DNA of 64,000 nucleotides from Aphanomyces cochlioides (GCA_019828595.1 JAHQRK010000019.1:1364001-1428000); one strand, 5' to 3'. Shown: positions 1-11,285, numbered from the stretch's first letter. A program made the numbers and translations. The notes: a model not told the origin generated them from the sequence alone.

Positions 1-555
1 GACGACTTGGCCGTTGAATCCAAGACGTCTTTCGGTGCCCAAGCTCAAATCTTGCTGGAAGTGCTGTGCCTCGCCACGAAAGCCATTCAATTCATCGTGG
101 TCCGTACGCGTGAAGAGATTCCACGCCTCTCCTTCGTGGACTTTGCTGTCGTAATGCATGCTCGTCAAACATGTACTAGCGTCACGAGGCAATACCACGC
201 GTGGCGTCATTACCAGCTCGTCCGTGACGCTTTAAACCACACGTATAAGCTCTTCTCTTGCTCTTTTTGCTGACTCTGATGTAGATTCGTCACCGTTCGA
301 GACTTGCCAGATCGCTGTGTGGTTTGTCTGCACAATTTAGACATCGCCAAGAAACTCCCATGCGGCCATGCGTTCCATCGACGGTGTCTGCGGCAATGCC
401 TGCAGGAAACCAGCAAATCTTCGCAAGATGAGCAAAATGGCACTGCGAAATGTGCCGTTTGTCGTCAAGAAATCGTTCTGAAGGCTTGGACAGCCAAGGA
501 AGAGAGCCAAGACGAGCAGTGTTTGCTGTGGCCGCTGTGTCCTCGCGGGTTATAG
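1..555 (+). CDS. RING-H2 E3 ubiquitin ligase, 3' part (5' end outside window)
   Basis: The frame is open from base 1, so the start lies upstream of the window. A 42-nt intron (243-284, GT..GCTGAC..AG) splits the gene; exons 1-242 and 285-555 join in frame as ...NHT-FVTVRDLPDRC. The second exon holds a RING-H2 finger with CVVC, then PCGHAFHRRC, then CAVC: cross-brace C3H2C3 spacing with a long insert before the last Cys pair. The layout, with a helical segment followed by a Cys-His finger introduced by LPCGH, resembles membrane-anchored ER ligases of the HRD1/AMFR type, but no membrane segment is inside the window, so that sub-family is inference. A RING finger recruits an E2 and transfers ubiquitin. 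The gene ends 48 bp from the convergent QSOX gene. Confidence 0.8.
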
Positions 556-603
556 CACTCCATGGTTGCTTGTTAGGTTATTCAGGATAAACTCTATTTT
601 ATG

Positions 604-2144
604 CTACACTTCTTTGCCATAGTCGGATGAATCCAAAAGCGGAGGCGCTCCTCGTCGAAAGTACCCCGAATAGACAGCCATGACGAAGACAGAGCCAAAG
701 ACAAACGAGCAGACGGCAAAGGGATTGTCGCCCCAAGAGACGTACGACACGTCGCTGTAGCCAACCGAAGCCATAGCTTCAAACGGCCGATGGACCAATG
801 CATCCGAGTCGGCGACGGTGTAAATCTCCTTCATAAACTTGACCACATTGGCTTCGATCACCGTGCCCTTGTCAAAACAACTAGGGCAGTCCTAAAGATG
901 GCCGCGCATTCGTGAGAACGGAGCTGCAAATTGAGGCGAAAGCTTACCTTGGCTGGTGGAAAGCGGTCGTGGTTTGTCCTGGCATTGACGGAATTGTGCA
1001 TGTGATAGAGCCACAAGACCAACGCAGAGTGGGAATCCGACGTTTTTCCAATGGCAGCGAGCGTCGAGTCCGGGTTGGCTTGAGTGAAATGGACGACGCA
1101 AATCTCACAGCCAAAGAAATTTTGCACAAAGTCGCGGATGGTAAACGCGACCAAGACGTTGTTTTCGGAGCTTTTGCCGCCGGTGGATGGAGACGTGACG
1201 GTGAGACTGTGGAAGAGCTGCCAAATGCCGCAAGTATACGTCGTGCAGAGATCCCATTGCTTCCTTGAAAAGAGATCCTTGGGATAAGTTTGGCCAATCG
1301 AATCAGTCTTCCACGTCGCAATAAGCGTCTTCCACTCGGGCATCGTCCAACTCGACTGGCTCTGGAAGCGATACAGCAATGTCGCGAGGACATCTCGGTT
1401 GGCTTGAAGAGGAAATCGACTTGAAAGGACCTGGAGCCATTTTTCTGCAGTCGCATATCGATGCGATTCCAATTTATTGGAGCCAAGAAACATCCCAGTC
1501 TCTAGAGACAATGCTAGGGCATGGCCAGCGTCACGAAAACGAGCGACGCGGATGTCGCCAGTATTTTCAAGTGATTTGGGCTAAGTCAGCGTTTTAATGC
1601 AGATCTGATGGAAGAAGAATACCGCAAGTGTCGTCTCAGCGTGGGCGCGCAAGTTCTTGATCTTCTCCTTGTCGTCGATGTCATTGATATCGACTCCAGA
1701 TGTTAGATTGTGCTCATCCAGCGTGGCTTCGACCCACTTGACAACACTTTTGAACGTTTTGACCCTTCCAGAAGGCGGCATGGTGACTACAAACTTGTCG
1801 CCATGGAAAAGTTTCATCGTGGGATAACCCATGATCTCATGCTCGCTACATAGAGCGTCCTGAGTCGAGCAATCGACAGCACCAGTTCGAACAAGAGGTG
1901 AATTTGCATAGTACCCTGAGATAGTCTCATAGTGTGGCGCAAAATGCTGGCAATGCGGACACCATGGAGCATAAAAGTCAAGAATCCAGACGTTGTCCCT
2001 GTCCAAAACGACGGATTTGAAGTCTTCCTTCGTCACGTGCTGAATATGAGGCGCATTCACAAAAAGAGGCTTCGCATTTCCCCAGAAGGCCGCCACGGGG
2101 ACCACAAAGCTGAGCAAAACGAAGACTTGGAGCGTACTCAGCAT
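604..2144 (-). CDS. QSOX: quiescin sulfhydryl oxidase (QSOX), thioredoxin-Erv/ALR fusion
   Basis: Three exons on the minus strand (2144-1623, 1580-948, 891-604) give 480 aa; the introns are 42 and 56 nt. In order: a signal peptide (about residues 1-20), a thioredoxin domain with APWCPHC (Cys62/65), a helical spacer, an Erv/ALR flavin domain with FFGCEICVVHF (about 332-335) and the WxxHNxVN-like FAD helix, the second CxxC DCPSC (387-390, formed exactly across intron 2), and a C-terminal membrane anchor (about 443-462). QSOX enzymes oxidise cysteines in secretory proteins to disulfides and pass electrons to O2. All three redox pairs are present, so the enzyme should be active. It would act in the ER/Golgi lumen and serve disulfide-rich secreted proteins such as the CBM1 and Apple proteins in this window. 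Confidence 0.9.
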
Positions 2145-3494
2145 CGTCGCTGGGTGCGTGGCAGAGTATGGTTCAGCGCAATTGTTGCAATGCTGAGATG
2201 AATTTTGATTGGTAGAAAATAATTCTTTTCGCTAATTGTAGTATCAATAAAACAATATTAATTTATAGAAGTACTGTTAATGCCTTATAAATACGTTATG
2301 ATAGGTGTAAACTTTAATGGAATACATTATGTTATTCAGGTCGTCAGGTCGATCAACGGCGTCGACGGAAAGACAGAACGAGTGTGCTATTGTTGGTGTT
2401 ACTACTCTGGTCCGAACTGATTGTCACATTTGACTTTTCAGTGGAGTTTCGTTGGTCCTCTTTGAGGAATTCTACATTTGATTGGTGCAAATGAAAGTAC
2501 TTTATCTCCTCTTTGATTGGATATATTTATTCAGGCGAAATTCATTGCCATTCCATGTTGATCCATTCTGAACCTGGACTGCACACTTAAAAAAGAAAAT
2601 CCAAGACGTCGTCCATGTAGATGACTTATTGTCGTAATAGTTGACTTTCCTTTATACATTGTGATTGGTGTAAATCGACTAGCCTCTCATGCCCATTTTA
2701 CTTTCTTCGTCACCAGTTCATCTTAAAGCTAGAAGGGGGTTCTGCTCCAAGCCCACAGCTTCACCATCCAAGACTTTGGGGGCCACTGGAGCAAACTCCA
2801 TACAAGGGAAAGGCCATTGCACTGTGTCAAAGTTGCTCTTGCTGTGCAAGAAGACTAAGCTATTTCTGGTAAATATTGTGGCTACAAAACTCATTGGTGT
2901 GAAGCTCAGTGCTACCTCAGCGCGACTTATTTGCCACTACAATAAGGTGGCGAGATGTACACTGACGACACGAGAACGACCAGCTCTTGTTTAAGGAAGT
3001 GCAAGTCGATCCTTGCGGGATCCATCGGAGCCGCGGTGGTTAAACGACTCCTCAAAGCAACACATGCACAGTGTATACTAAATAATGGCATACAAATTAT
3101 ACGTGTATAAAGACGGTGCTCTACACACGTATAAGTATAAGGCTAAATTCAGCAGTAGCCTTGGTGTCACCGCCGGCGATTCTGACGACGAGTGGAGCAT
3201 CGACACCTGGACATCGGTCGTTGGAAGTACATGAAAAAGCAGCTCGGCGTGATATTTCCCAAGAGGAGAAAGCAATGAGCAAGGCTAGCTATATTTTGCA
3301 CTCCATCAAGTCATGGAGTGACCTACAAGTTGAGCATAGCGTTGGCAACTTGACTATCGCTGAGGTAACTGAATGTGTCGAGAGGTCGCTGTTGTCCAAT
3401 TGACAGCACAACGCAGTGGCGCACGACAACAATCTTCTCTTGAGGAATACCATGGCGATCTGATTTTTCATAGATTGACAGCGTACATTTAAAG
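2145..3494. other. AT-rich intergenic stretch, possible decayed element
   Basis: No convincing gene. Several GATTGG (inverted CCAAT) motifs lie at 2200-2670. At 2690-3000 the three plus frames share a scrambled Cys-rich reading (GKGHC, CKKTK, HWCEAQC) that hints at the zinc-ribbon tail of a decayed transposase, but no frame is intact and the family cannot be named with confidence. Confidence 0.3.
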
Positions 3495-4190
3495 GGCGAT
3501 TGATCAGCTTTGCGACTTGGCTTTCTTCGCGCTGTATTGTGTGGGGAACTGTCTGCACAATCCTCGTCAGTCACGCGGTTGGTGGTTTCGTTCACCGTGT
3601 CCATCTCATTGCGTGACGCATGCTCCACCACATCGAGTTTATTCTATCTGCATCTTGGTCCAACACCAAACGGCTTGGCTTTCGAGACTCTCGAGCCTTT
3701 CGGCCAACTGAGCATCATCTCACTGTCCTTGACCGACATGAAAACATGAAATATATCCCTTCCTCCAACTATCACGAACGTCGGCATTCAGCAAAGCCAG
3801 CTACAGTCTATTCCGCAAGCTCTCTTGTGCACAATATTCCCCCCTCGCTCGTCGCCATGAAGATTGAGCATTGCCCACTTGTCGAAACTCCCGAGACGGT
3901 GTTTGAGAGCTGGAGCCACATTGACAAGCTCGTCTTGGCTAACGTTAGCTTGACAAGCGTCCCACGTGGTCTACTCGGCATGCCAAACGTCCAATCCGTC
4001 AATCATCTCACTGAGATTCCATGGACTTTAGCTCAACGCGGGGTGACGATTGATCTAAGTGGCAATCCGTGACTCACGACAAGTATAGTCGTGGATGGAA
4101 CACCGCTGTGCACCAAAGTTGTCATGTTTTCTGTGGAGCGAACTGCAGCTGGGACTGGGTGGGGAATCGGCGTTGCTTGTTTCACGTAGC
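3495..4190 (+). pseudogene. LRR-Notch-repeat membrane protein, copy 1 (truncated, frameshifted)
   Basis: This is a fragment of the family described for copy 2. Recognisable pieces include CPSHCVTHA (the Cys-rich region after the last membrane segment), ETLEPF, then LRR text with IEHCPLVETPETVFESW, NVSLTSVPRGLLGM, LTEIPWTLAQRG and LSGNP, and finally the VVDGTPLC boundary. It lacks the N-terminal membrane half, changes frame at least twice, has a stop right after LSGNP, and ends in a corrupted Cys-rich tail near 4190. It is a decayed duplicate, not a gene. Confidence 0.75.
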
Positions 4191-4280
4191 TATATCGAAG
4201 GTGACAGTACAAGAGTAAAGCTTTGACTGGTTGTTTTTCCTTTGACGAGCAATTGCATCTCTTCATGCCAACTGTCGCGT

Positions 4281-6012
4281 ATGTTCCACCAGCGTCGAGT
4301 GGTCCATGGTATCGTACTTGCTGTTTCTATTTTGGACTGGACGCAATGTCCAACGCGACGTCATCAGCTCGATCAAACCTAGCCTGTGCTGCACGTGCGA
4401 AACTTCACATCGTTGGATAAACTACGGAGCGCAAGAATTTCGACGCCAAAGTCGCGACACCATTTGGTCAACGGTGCACCCATGATTAGTACTTGGCCGT
4501 TGTGCGTCGCAATTCATACGAAGCGATATACTATCTTGGTAGATGCACCAGAGAGTCGATGGAACGACGCGTTGATTGCATTCATGAATTTCCTCCAAAT
4601 TGCATCGCAGAGCTACCAAGCGTTCGTCATCTTCAATGGTCTCACCCGTCTTGGAGCTATCCTCTCGTACGCTCTCCTGGTTGTCTTGTACTGTTTTCTC
4701 TCTCCAGCCATCCTCTTCATTCACAATCACCGTGTCAAAACGACGTTGGCCAATGTCGAAGACGCTGTCTTTTCCGCGGTCCTCTGTGGACTTCATCGCC
4801 TCGTGTCAGTCATAGCAGATGTTTTGGTATACGTGTCGGTCGATCCCGCCATGGCAAACCGCAACGCGTGGGCCACTGAAGCTATTCTTACTGCGCGGAT
4901 GCTTGTTCCAACGAGTGCCTTTGACCTGCTTGCCAAGCTCGTCATGTACATCACGACGCTATACTGCCTTCGACGAGCCATGCTGGACCTTTGCGATGCC
5001 TGTCGACTCGAGCCAAGCAAGCACACGCCCAAATCCTCCCGAAGACGACTTCTGACGGTCAATGCGCTCCTCTGTGGGGCGTGGGGAGTCGTCTTGTCAG
5101 GGTTCATCATCCAGGCTCTTGGATTTCGCAAGTCATGTCCATCCTATTGCGTCACGCATTCCTATCCCATGCTCGATTTATCCTGTCATTGCATTTATAC
5201 CCACGTCAACTGCGCTCAACTTGGCATTGACAATCCAATTCCCCTGTTGAGCACCGACAAAATTGGCACGAGCTTGTTTTACCTTGAGATAAGTCGCTGC
5301 TCATTGCGAGATGGCTTGTCCAACGAAACACTGGCGCCATTTGAGCAACTGAATCAAATTTCACTCCTCTTCTCGAACATGGAGACTTGGAATGGACCGC
5401 TTCCGTCGACTATCAACAGCGTCGATATTCGCTACAGCGAGCTACGGTCTATTCCAAATGTATTCTTGCAAGATATCCCCGACTCCCTTGCCACGATACA
5501 GATCGAAGCTTGTCCACTTGGCCAAATTCCAGAGACTGTGTTTCAACATTGGAACAACATTGACAAGTTGGAGCTCATCAACATCAGCTTGACAAGCGTT
5601 CCAAGTGGTTTACTCTCCATGGACAACCTCCAATATGTCAATCTTCGCGTGAATCAACTCACTCAAATTCCATGGAGTCTAGCTCAGAGTGACGTGACGA
5701 TTGATCTCAGTGGCAATCCGATTCCAGCCACGACTGAAGTCATGGATCCTTCGCTTGTCGAGTCACGACAAGTCGTGGTCGATGGAACACCGCTGTGTAA
5801 TTCGTCCAAAGTGGACGAATGTCATACTTTCTGTGCTGCCAACTGCAGTGTGGATTGGGTAGGCGATCGACTTTGCGACTTGTTTGACTGCGAGTTGTCA
5901 CTATGATGGTGGAGACTGCGATCGATATGGAATTGAACCGTCCAGTCTGGCCACGGGCCATACTTTCCAAAAGAACATGACAAGACGCATTCAAGCAAAT
6001 CGAATACATTGA
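4281..6012 (+). pseudogene. LRR-Notch-repeat multi-pass membrane protein, copy 2 (least damaged)
   Basis: A long open frame (first in-frame ATG 4482, stop 5906) encodes four or more hydrophobic segments (LSYALLVVLYCFLSP; FDLLAKLVMYITT; LLCGAWGVVLSGFIIQAL), then a Cys-rich linker (CPSYCVTHS..CHCIYTHVNC), five or six LRRs (IPETVFQHW, LTSVPSGLL, LTQIPWSLAQ, LSGNP) and the start of a Lin12/Notch repeat (CSVDWVGDRLCD). Two lesions are seen. An in-frame TAG at 4380 interrupts an upstream extension that starts at ATG 4281. A 5-nt loss relative to copy 3 shifts the Notch repeat, so that YDGGDCD is only found in another frame running to 6012. LRR plus Notch-type repeat on a multi-pass protein suggests a cell-surface role (inference). 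Without the Notch repeat a shorter protein of about 474 aa remains possible. Confidence 0.7.
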
Positions 6013-6121
6013 TGGACTGCGACGAGTTAGAGTGACAGTAATAAACTTTCTTGCTTCCCTTAGCGCTGTCTTACCTAGCGATTCATTGGACGCTCAGGGT
6101 CTTTAAATAGACTTTGGTGCC

Positions 6122-7558
6122 ATGAGAATGCCTCCAAGTTCAGGCGCAGCCCGCGTGAAAGCCCCAGCGATGATGCCGCTGCTTGTCATCTTTCTCATCT
6201 TTATGCACCTTGTCATGGTTGTGTACTTGCTTGGAGTGACGCCTTGATTGCATTCATGAACTTGCTACAAATTGGATGCCAGAGCTACCAAACATATTGG
6301 ATGTTTGACGCTCTGACGAATCTTGCCACCGTTCTTTCCTATGGCGTTCTTGTCATCCTCTACTGCTTCCTCTCCCCAGCTACGCTCTTCATTCAAGACC
6401 ATCGCGTCAAAACGACCGTAGCCAATGTGCAAGATGCTGTATTCTGCGTCGTACTCACTGGCGGCCATCCCATTCTTTCAATCTTGAGTGCTTTCTTGAA
6501 ATTCGTTTTGATCGATCCCAGTATGGCAAACGATAACGCTTGGGCGACCGAAGGACTCTCATGCTTGTCCCGACAAGTGCTTTTGATCTCATGGCCAAAC
6601 TCGTCATGTATATCACAACTGCAGTCTCCCTTCGAAAGGCGATGGTTGATCTTTGTGATGCCTATCGAATCGAACAAACCCCAAGCGCTCTACTACGCTA
6701 TCGACGTCGGCATCTCCATCTCAACGCAATCTTATGTTGCACGTGGGGAATTGCTGTTGCTATTCTCATGTGCGGAGCGGTTGTACTTCGCCAGCCTTGT
6801 CCTTCGCATTGTATTACTCATGCCTGCCCCATGTTTGATCTCTCCTGTCGATGCATGTATGCTCATATCAACTGCGTTCAACTCGACATTGACGATCCAA
6901 GCCCCCTGCTTGATCCAGGGAAGATTGGCACTAATTTGTTTTACCTCCAGATAAGTCGGTGTCCATTGAGAGATGGTTTGCCGAAAGAAATTTTGGAGCC
7001 ATTTATTCAGTTGAGTCAAATATGCAGTCGTGGAACGGACCTCTTCCATCGACTGTCAACAACGTCGAAATTCGCCATAGCCACCTTCAGACAATACCGA
7101 GAGCTTTCGATATTCCCAACTCTCTCGTCGCAATACAGATCGAGGCTTGTCCGCTTGGCTACATTCCCGATGCGGTTTTCGAGACTTGGGGCAATATTCT
7201 CAAGTTGGCATTCATCAATGTCAGCTTTACTCGAGTTCCAAACGGCCTTCTCAACTTGACAAACCTCCAAGAAGTGACCCTTCGCATCAATCAACTCACG
7301 GAGATCCCATGGACTCTAGCGCACCGGGACGTATTTGTAGATTTAAGTGGCAATCCTTCAACAACTGAAGTCATCGACCCACAACTCATTGAGTCAGGGC
7401 AAGTCGTGGTGGATGGAACGCCACTGTGCACTTCATCGACCAACTGCAGTGTGGATTAGGTGGGCGATCGACTTTGCGACTTGGCATGTTTGACTGCCAG
7501 TTGTTGGTACGATGGTGGCGACTGCGATCCATTTGGAATATATTCACAAGTGCCATGA
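6122..7558 (+). pseudogene. LRR-Notch-repeat membrane protein, copy 3
   Basis: It starts with a short open frame (6122-6247; 41 aa) holding a hydrophobic stretch (MMPLLVIFLIFMHLVMVVYL), then jumps frame at 6240 into SDALIAFMNLLQIGCQSYQ. It is frameshifted again near 6550. At about 7018 it lacks 19 nt present in copy 2. A TAG at 7457-7459 replaces the Trp codon of CSVDWVGD. The Notch repeat beyond this stop is otherwise complete (VGDRLCDLACLTASCWYDGGDCD), which shows what the ancestral tail looked like. At least four lesions make this a pseudogene. Confidence 0.8.
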
Positions 7559-8449
7559 CTCCTATTCAAACTTTGGAAACAAAGACGAGTGACAGTGATG
7601 TCTTATTTTATTCCGTTGGCCATCAGTTGGCCATTACGAAGTGAAGCAAGTGGAGCCATTCATGGGGTGAAGACAACCACGGTCTCGCGGTCAAGTTAGC
7701 AGAAGTAAACGCCACTGACCAGTCATAGGCGTGCGAGATCCAAGATCCTCCAAGGAACTCTGCCAGGCGCTGTCGCACATGCATCTAATTGTACTGTAAT
7801 CTCTCTCGAGGAGAATTCAAAGCTCAACCCATTACAGAAAAGCCTCCCACGAGGAAATCTTATCGTACAGTATGAACTGTTGAAATCAATAAGTATTAAA
7901 TGACGAAGGTATTATCAAGTGTGCTACTGTTTTGCCATTGGTGAGAATATTTGGAGGCAGTATATCAAAAGGTTCTTTATGAGATTATTTATGATGGATA
8001 AAATTGAAAGCAGAGTACACACGAGAAAATGCTGAATGATTGGAAACAAGGACAAGTTGAATAGGCGTGAGTGTAAGGTTAGAATCTAGTCACGAGACGA
8101 TCAAAACCAACAAACTCATTTCTTGTGGTGATTACATGGGCAGCTGGTGAGTATTCGATATGGTCATCTCAGATTGTATACTGGACTATGATATATTATG
8201 TACTGTCAAAAGTAATATTTGAACCTCTGAAAAATGCGTTTCTTCGTGGGAGGCTTTTCTGTAAGTGGCTTAGGGTACGACTGCCCGTGACACTTTTGGT
8301 CGTTCTATACATAGTGCCTTTAGTAGAATGCAGTATACTGTCGTTTGGTTGTAATGACGCGATCATCCGGATAAAGATCGTGGAGGAGATGTTATCCGGA
8401 CATTCGAGCAAACCTGCATTTTCTGGTCATTTTCAAAAAATCTCTTGAC
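7559..8449. other. intergenic DNA with a 26-bp inverted repeat pair
   Basis: No gene is recognised. A 26-bp inverted repeat (7832-7857 and 8239-8264, one mismatch; core CTCCCACGA) bounds about 433 bp. The segment reads like a small non-autonomous element, but no target duplication was established. The last 100 bp is the promoter of the next gene and carries two TCCGGA palindromes (8365-8374, 8392-8400). Confidence 0.5.
7832..8264. mobile_element. putative MITE-like element bounded by 26-bp inverted repeats
   Basis: The left arm (TTACAGAAAAGCCTCCCACG..., 7832-7857) is the reverse complement of the right arm (8239-8264) with a single mismatch. The inside is AT-rich and encodes nothing recognisable. 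The size and the arms fit a miniature inverted-repeat element; no transposase and no clear target-site duplication can be seen, so the class is open. Confidence 0.45.
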
Positions 8450-10889
8450 ATGGCGACGTCCGCGCGCGCTTCGTCTGTCTCTGCGCAAAGCATCACAGAA
8501 CGGAGAGAGCAAATGGCTCTCTCTCAGCGGCAAAGACTACGGGAGAAGCAAACATACGCTCGCACCCGAGCGCGAACATGTATGCAGTTGTTGCAGGAAG
8601 ACAAGTCATCGTGGCAACCGCAAGGCGCGAAAGGCGGGATTGAACTCTTCAAGTCGAAATCGGCCATGTGGAAAGATGTACACACTGCACGGGCTGTCGC
8701 GACAATCACATCGACAATGTCACGAGTGGTGAAAGCTCTGCTCGATAGCGCGAGTTCCTCGGCGCGATTTCAACATTTTTGGCAATCTGTCTTTTCCACG
8801 ACGTTTGTCCATGCCGAAGTGATTGAAGATCTTTGTGTGTCTTCGATATCCGATCAACGGGCGACGGCAAAATGGTATTTCTAGATGAGAGTTTGTTGAG
8901 ACACGTGTGCTTATTAGGTACGCTCTCCGGCCGTCGAAGCTCAGACGACCAAACGATTACTTTGTCATTGAATGGATTGGCATTACAAGGGATGAGGCCT
9001 CGAATGTTACAGCATGCTATCTATTTCAGGAATCAATTGCTGATGTTGGCGGTGTGTATTCCCTATCAGTTGCTTCATTTCCCCATCCATGGTAGCTCTT
9101 GAAAAGGCTACAAATCTACCAACAATTTCCTTCGAGCGGGATCACCTCGCCTCGCTTCTTGTCAAGTTTGAGCCTACTTCAGACGCTATTCGAATATCAC
9201 TCGTAGTTCAAAAACCGCAAGCTCTTCTTGAATTCCCATTTGGTGCATCACCAGCAGTGGATTTTGCCTTCCAATTCGCAAAGGGTATAATCCACATGCC
9301 TTTGATGCATGACATGTTGTAGGTCTTCGAGGTGCTCTCGAGACTCCAGGGCAGCCTCCGGCTCGTCCCCGTGCATGTCATCATTGTGCCAAAGCTTTCC
9401 ACGCTTTCAACAGAGGAAGAACATCTTGTGCCTCCTGCCACCACATCATTTGCCAACGTGCAGCCTGTGCTGTCACATGTCCTATCCCAACTCTTCCAGA
9501 GCTTCCTTCCCCTGTCGCTGAGTCGCCTCGTCTGTTCCGCTGTGCATCTGCGTGGAGTATTCATATGGATTTGTACGCTGCGGTTCGGGCAGCGTGGCAG
9601 GAGATTACGGACAAGCTGGACGCCTCAACGAACATCTCTCTCTTGGTTGTACACTATTCACCTCATGTCAACGCCGAGCTCGTTCAAGCAGTGTTGCACC
9701 AAGTCGCCCCCAATGTACCTTACATTGGTGGTAGTATTGGCCGTGGTAAGTGAAATCTTAATACTGAAATGACAAAACTCTTTCAGGGTTATGTGACAAC
9801 GAGGCATGGGTTGCTCCGTCAAAACGGATTGTAGCTCTATTTGGTATTTACGACCCCGAGGGCTCCTACTCTATTGGCCATGCCGCGTATGATTCAGCCG
9901 CAACAGCATTATGCCACGTCACCGCCCTTCGACACAATCGACCGACGCCTGTTAGTTCCAATGAGTTGAACTCTGGCTGATTTGGTTTAGGATGTCTGCC
10001 TAGTCTTTGCCACACCTCTATTCATGGACGCAGCCATGGCTGCATTGCAAGGTCTCTTTGTCGTCGGTGGTGGTGCTACCGATTCAAAAGGACATGCTTG
10101 GAACCAGATTAGCAGCACTCGAAATGAACCAACAATCAATGGTCTAGTCGCTGCCTTTTGCTCTCCGTCAGTCATCACCGAGCGTTGTTGGTTCAGTGGT
10201 TACAGCTTCATTGATGAAGAAGTCAAGACAGTCACTCAAGTTAATGAAACCTTGACCAAAGTGGTCACAATTGATAACGAAGCCGCTGCAAGTGTCTATG
10301 CTGGAGTACGACGTTTTCGGCTGCGGTGCTAAATATCATGTGTAGTGGTTGGGATCAACTCGTTGGAGCTCATTTCCTCGCGTGGGAAATCTACACCCCC
10401 TTGCTTTTTTCGACGACAACAACGACGACGAATACGTCACTCGAGTTGTAGTCGGGGCCGACGATGGTGTCCTTGAGCTCTCTAGCAGTGTCTCGGTGGG
10501 TGTGCAAGTGCGTGTGATGGAACTGTCAAAGGAATCAATGACTACAGCAATGGGCAAAGTAAGTTATCTCAATCAAACCTTGATCGAAATCTCATCAACT
10601 CCGTATAGTGGAGAGACCAGATTAAAGCCATGACCGGTGTTCAAGGCAGTCTTATGTACATGTCTGCAAGCATGAATGTACTGCTAGGCAGTCCAAGCAT
10701 GGCTGAAATGGTGCTCATCGATTGGAATCCTCGTTTACTCATCAGCAAGCTTAGGTGACATCATTCAATGTGGCTTCGAAAGGTGCCAGCTTCCTGGGCT
10801 TGAGTACGTTTGGCCAGATTGGCGGCGACACAGCAACGTATGATCCACTCATGTTTTCAGGACTAGTTTTCACTAACGAGCGAAAGTAA
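8450..10889 (+). CDS. START-like / FYVE-like / FIST domain fusion protein
   Basis: Nine exons (8450-8874, 8918-9051, 9096-9284, 9323-9745, 9787-9950, 9991-10305, 10346-10558, 10609-10710, 10755-10889) join in one frame to give 699 aa; introns are 38-50 nt. In order: a basic helical N-terminus; a START-like lipid-binding fold (about 60-250; KWYALRPSKL..DYFVIEWIGITRD..TACYLFQES); a Cys-rich finger at 268-302 (CHHC, CASC, C, C, C) placed like FYVE but lacking the RHHCR phosphoinositide motif; and, in the same exon, a FIST module (about 332-699; YIGGSIGRG, GIYDPEGSYSIGHA, GLFVVGGGATD, GNLHPLAFF, STFGQIGG). FIST is a ligand-sensing domain of bacterial signalling proteins and some eukaryotic F-box proteins. 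A membrane-associated small-ligand sensor is inference. The promoter has two TCCGGA palindromes. The stop abuts the next gene's stop. Confidence 0.8.
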
Positions 10890-11273
10890 TTAACTGCCTC
10901 GATACGTTGAATAGCCAAACGGCGCAATCAGCAGTGGCACGTGGTAGTGATCTGTCGTGGCGAGCTTGAACGTAATTGCCACTTCGGGATAGAAATATTC
11001 TTTGACGCCACGCCTTTCAAAGTATTCTTGCGTGTCAAACGTGAGGCGGCAAACTCCTCGGAGATCTTGGCCAACGCTTGTCAAACCTGGAGCTCGTCCA
11101 TCGCTGTTTGTTTTCACGGCACCCACCAGCTCCCATCCATTGCTCGTTTGGCGTTCCAAACGGACCGTCAGATCAGCAGCTGGTAATCCAATCGACGTGT
11201 CCAGGACATGCGATGTCACAGGAGGTTGTGCCGCCATCGCAACGTGATTTTGGATTCTTTGCAGGCGCTCCAT
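10890..11273 (-). CDS. URAH: 5-hydroxyisourate hydrolase (transthyretin-like)
   Basis: A single exon of 127 aa. Family signatures are complete: TSHVLDTSIGLPA near the N-terminus (catalytic His), an internal NSDGRAP loop, HYHVPLLIAPFGYS, and the C-terminal tetrapeptide YRGS that separates these hydrolases from transthyretin. It opens 5-hydroxyisourate to OHCU in urate degradation to allantoin. The N-terminus RLQRIQNHV resembles a PTS2 peroxisomal signal, matching the usual location of urate oxidase. The stop codon directly follows the stop of the convergent FIST gene with no spacer. The start lies 154 bp from TRM6, sharing a promoter that holds five TCCGGA motifs. Confidence 0.93.
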   Translation of the reverse strand: MERLQRIQNHVAMAAQPPVTSHVLDTSIGLPAADLTVRLERQTSNGWELVGAVKTNSDGRAPGLTSVGQDLRGVCRLTFDTQEYFERRGVKEYFYPEVAITFKLATTDHYHVPLLIAPFGYSTYRGS

Positions 11274-11285
11274 ATTCTTTCAAAT

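Noticed and set aside
2689..2994. Possible piggyBac-type Cys-rich tail
   Set aside because: Cys motifs are spread over three frames and no catalytic part is nearby; too weak to name.
8125..8448. 107-aa plus-strand open frame with hydrophobic segments
   Set aside because: It overlaps the inverted-repeat arm and the FIST promoter boxes, has no family match, and its stop lies just before the real ATG.
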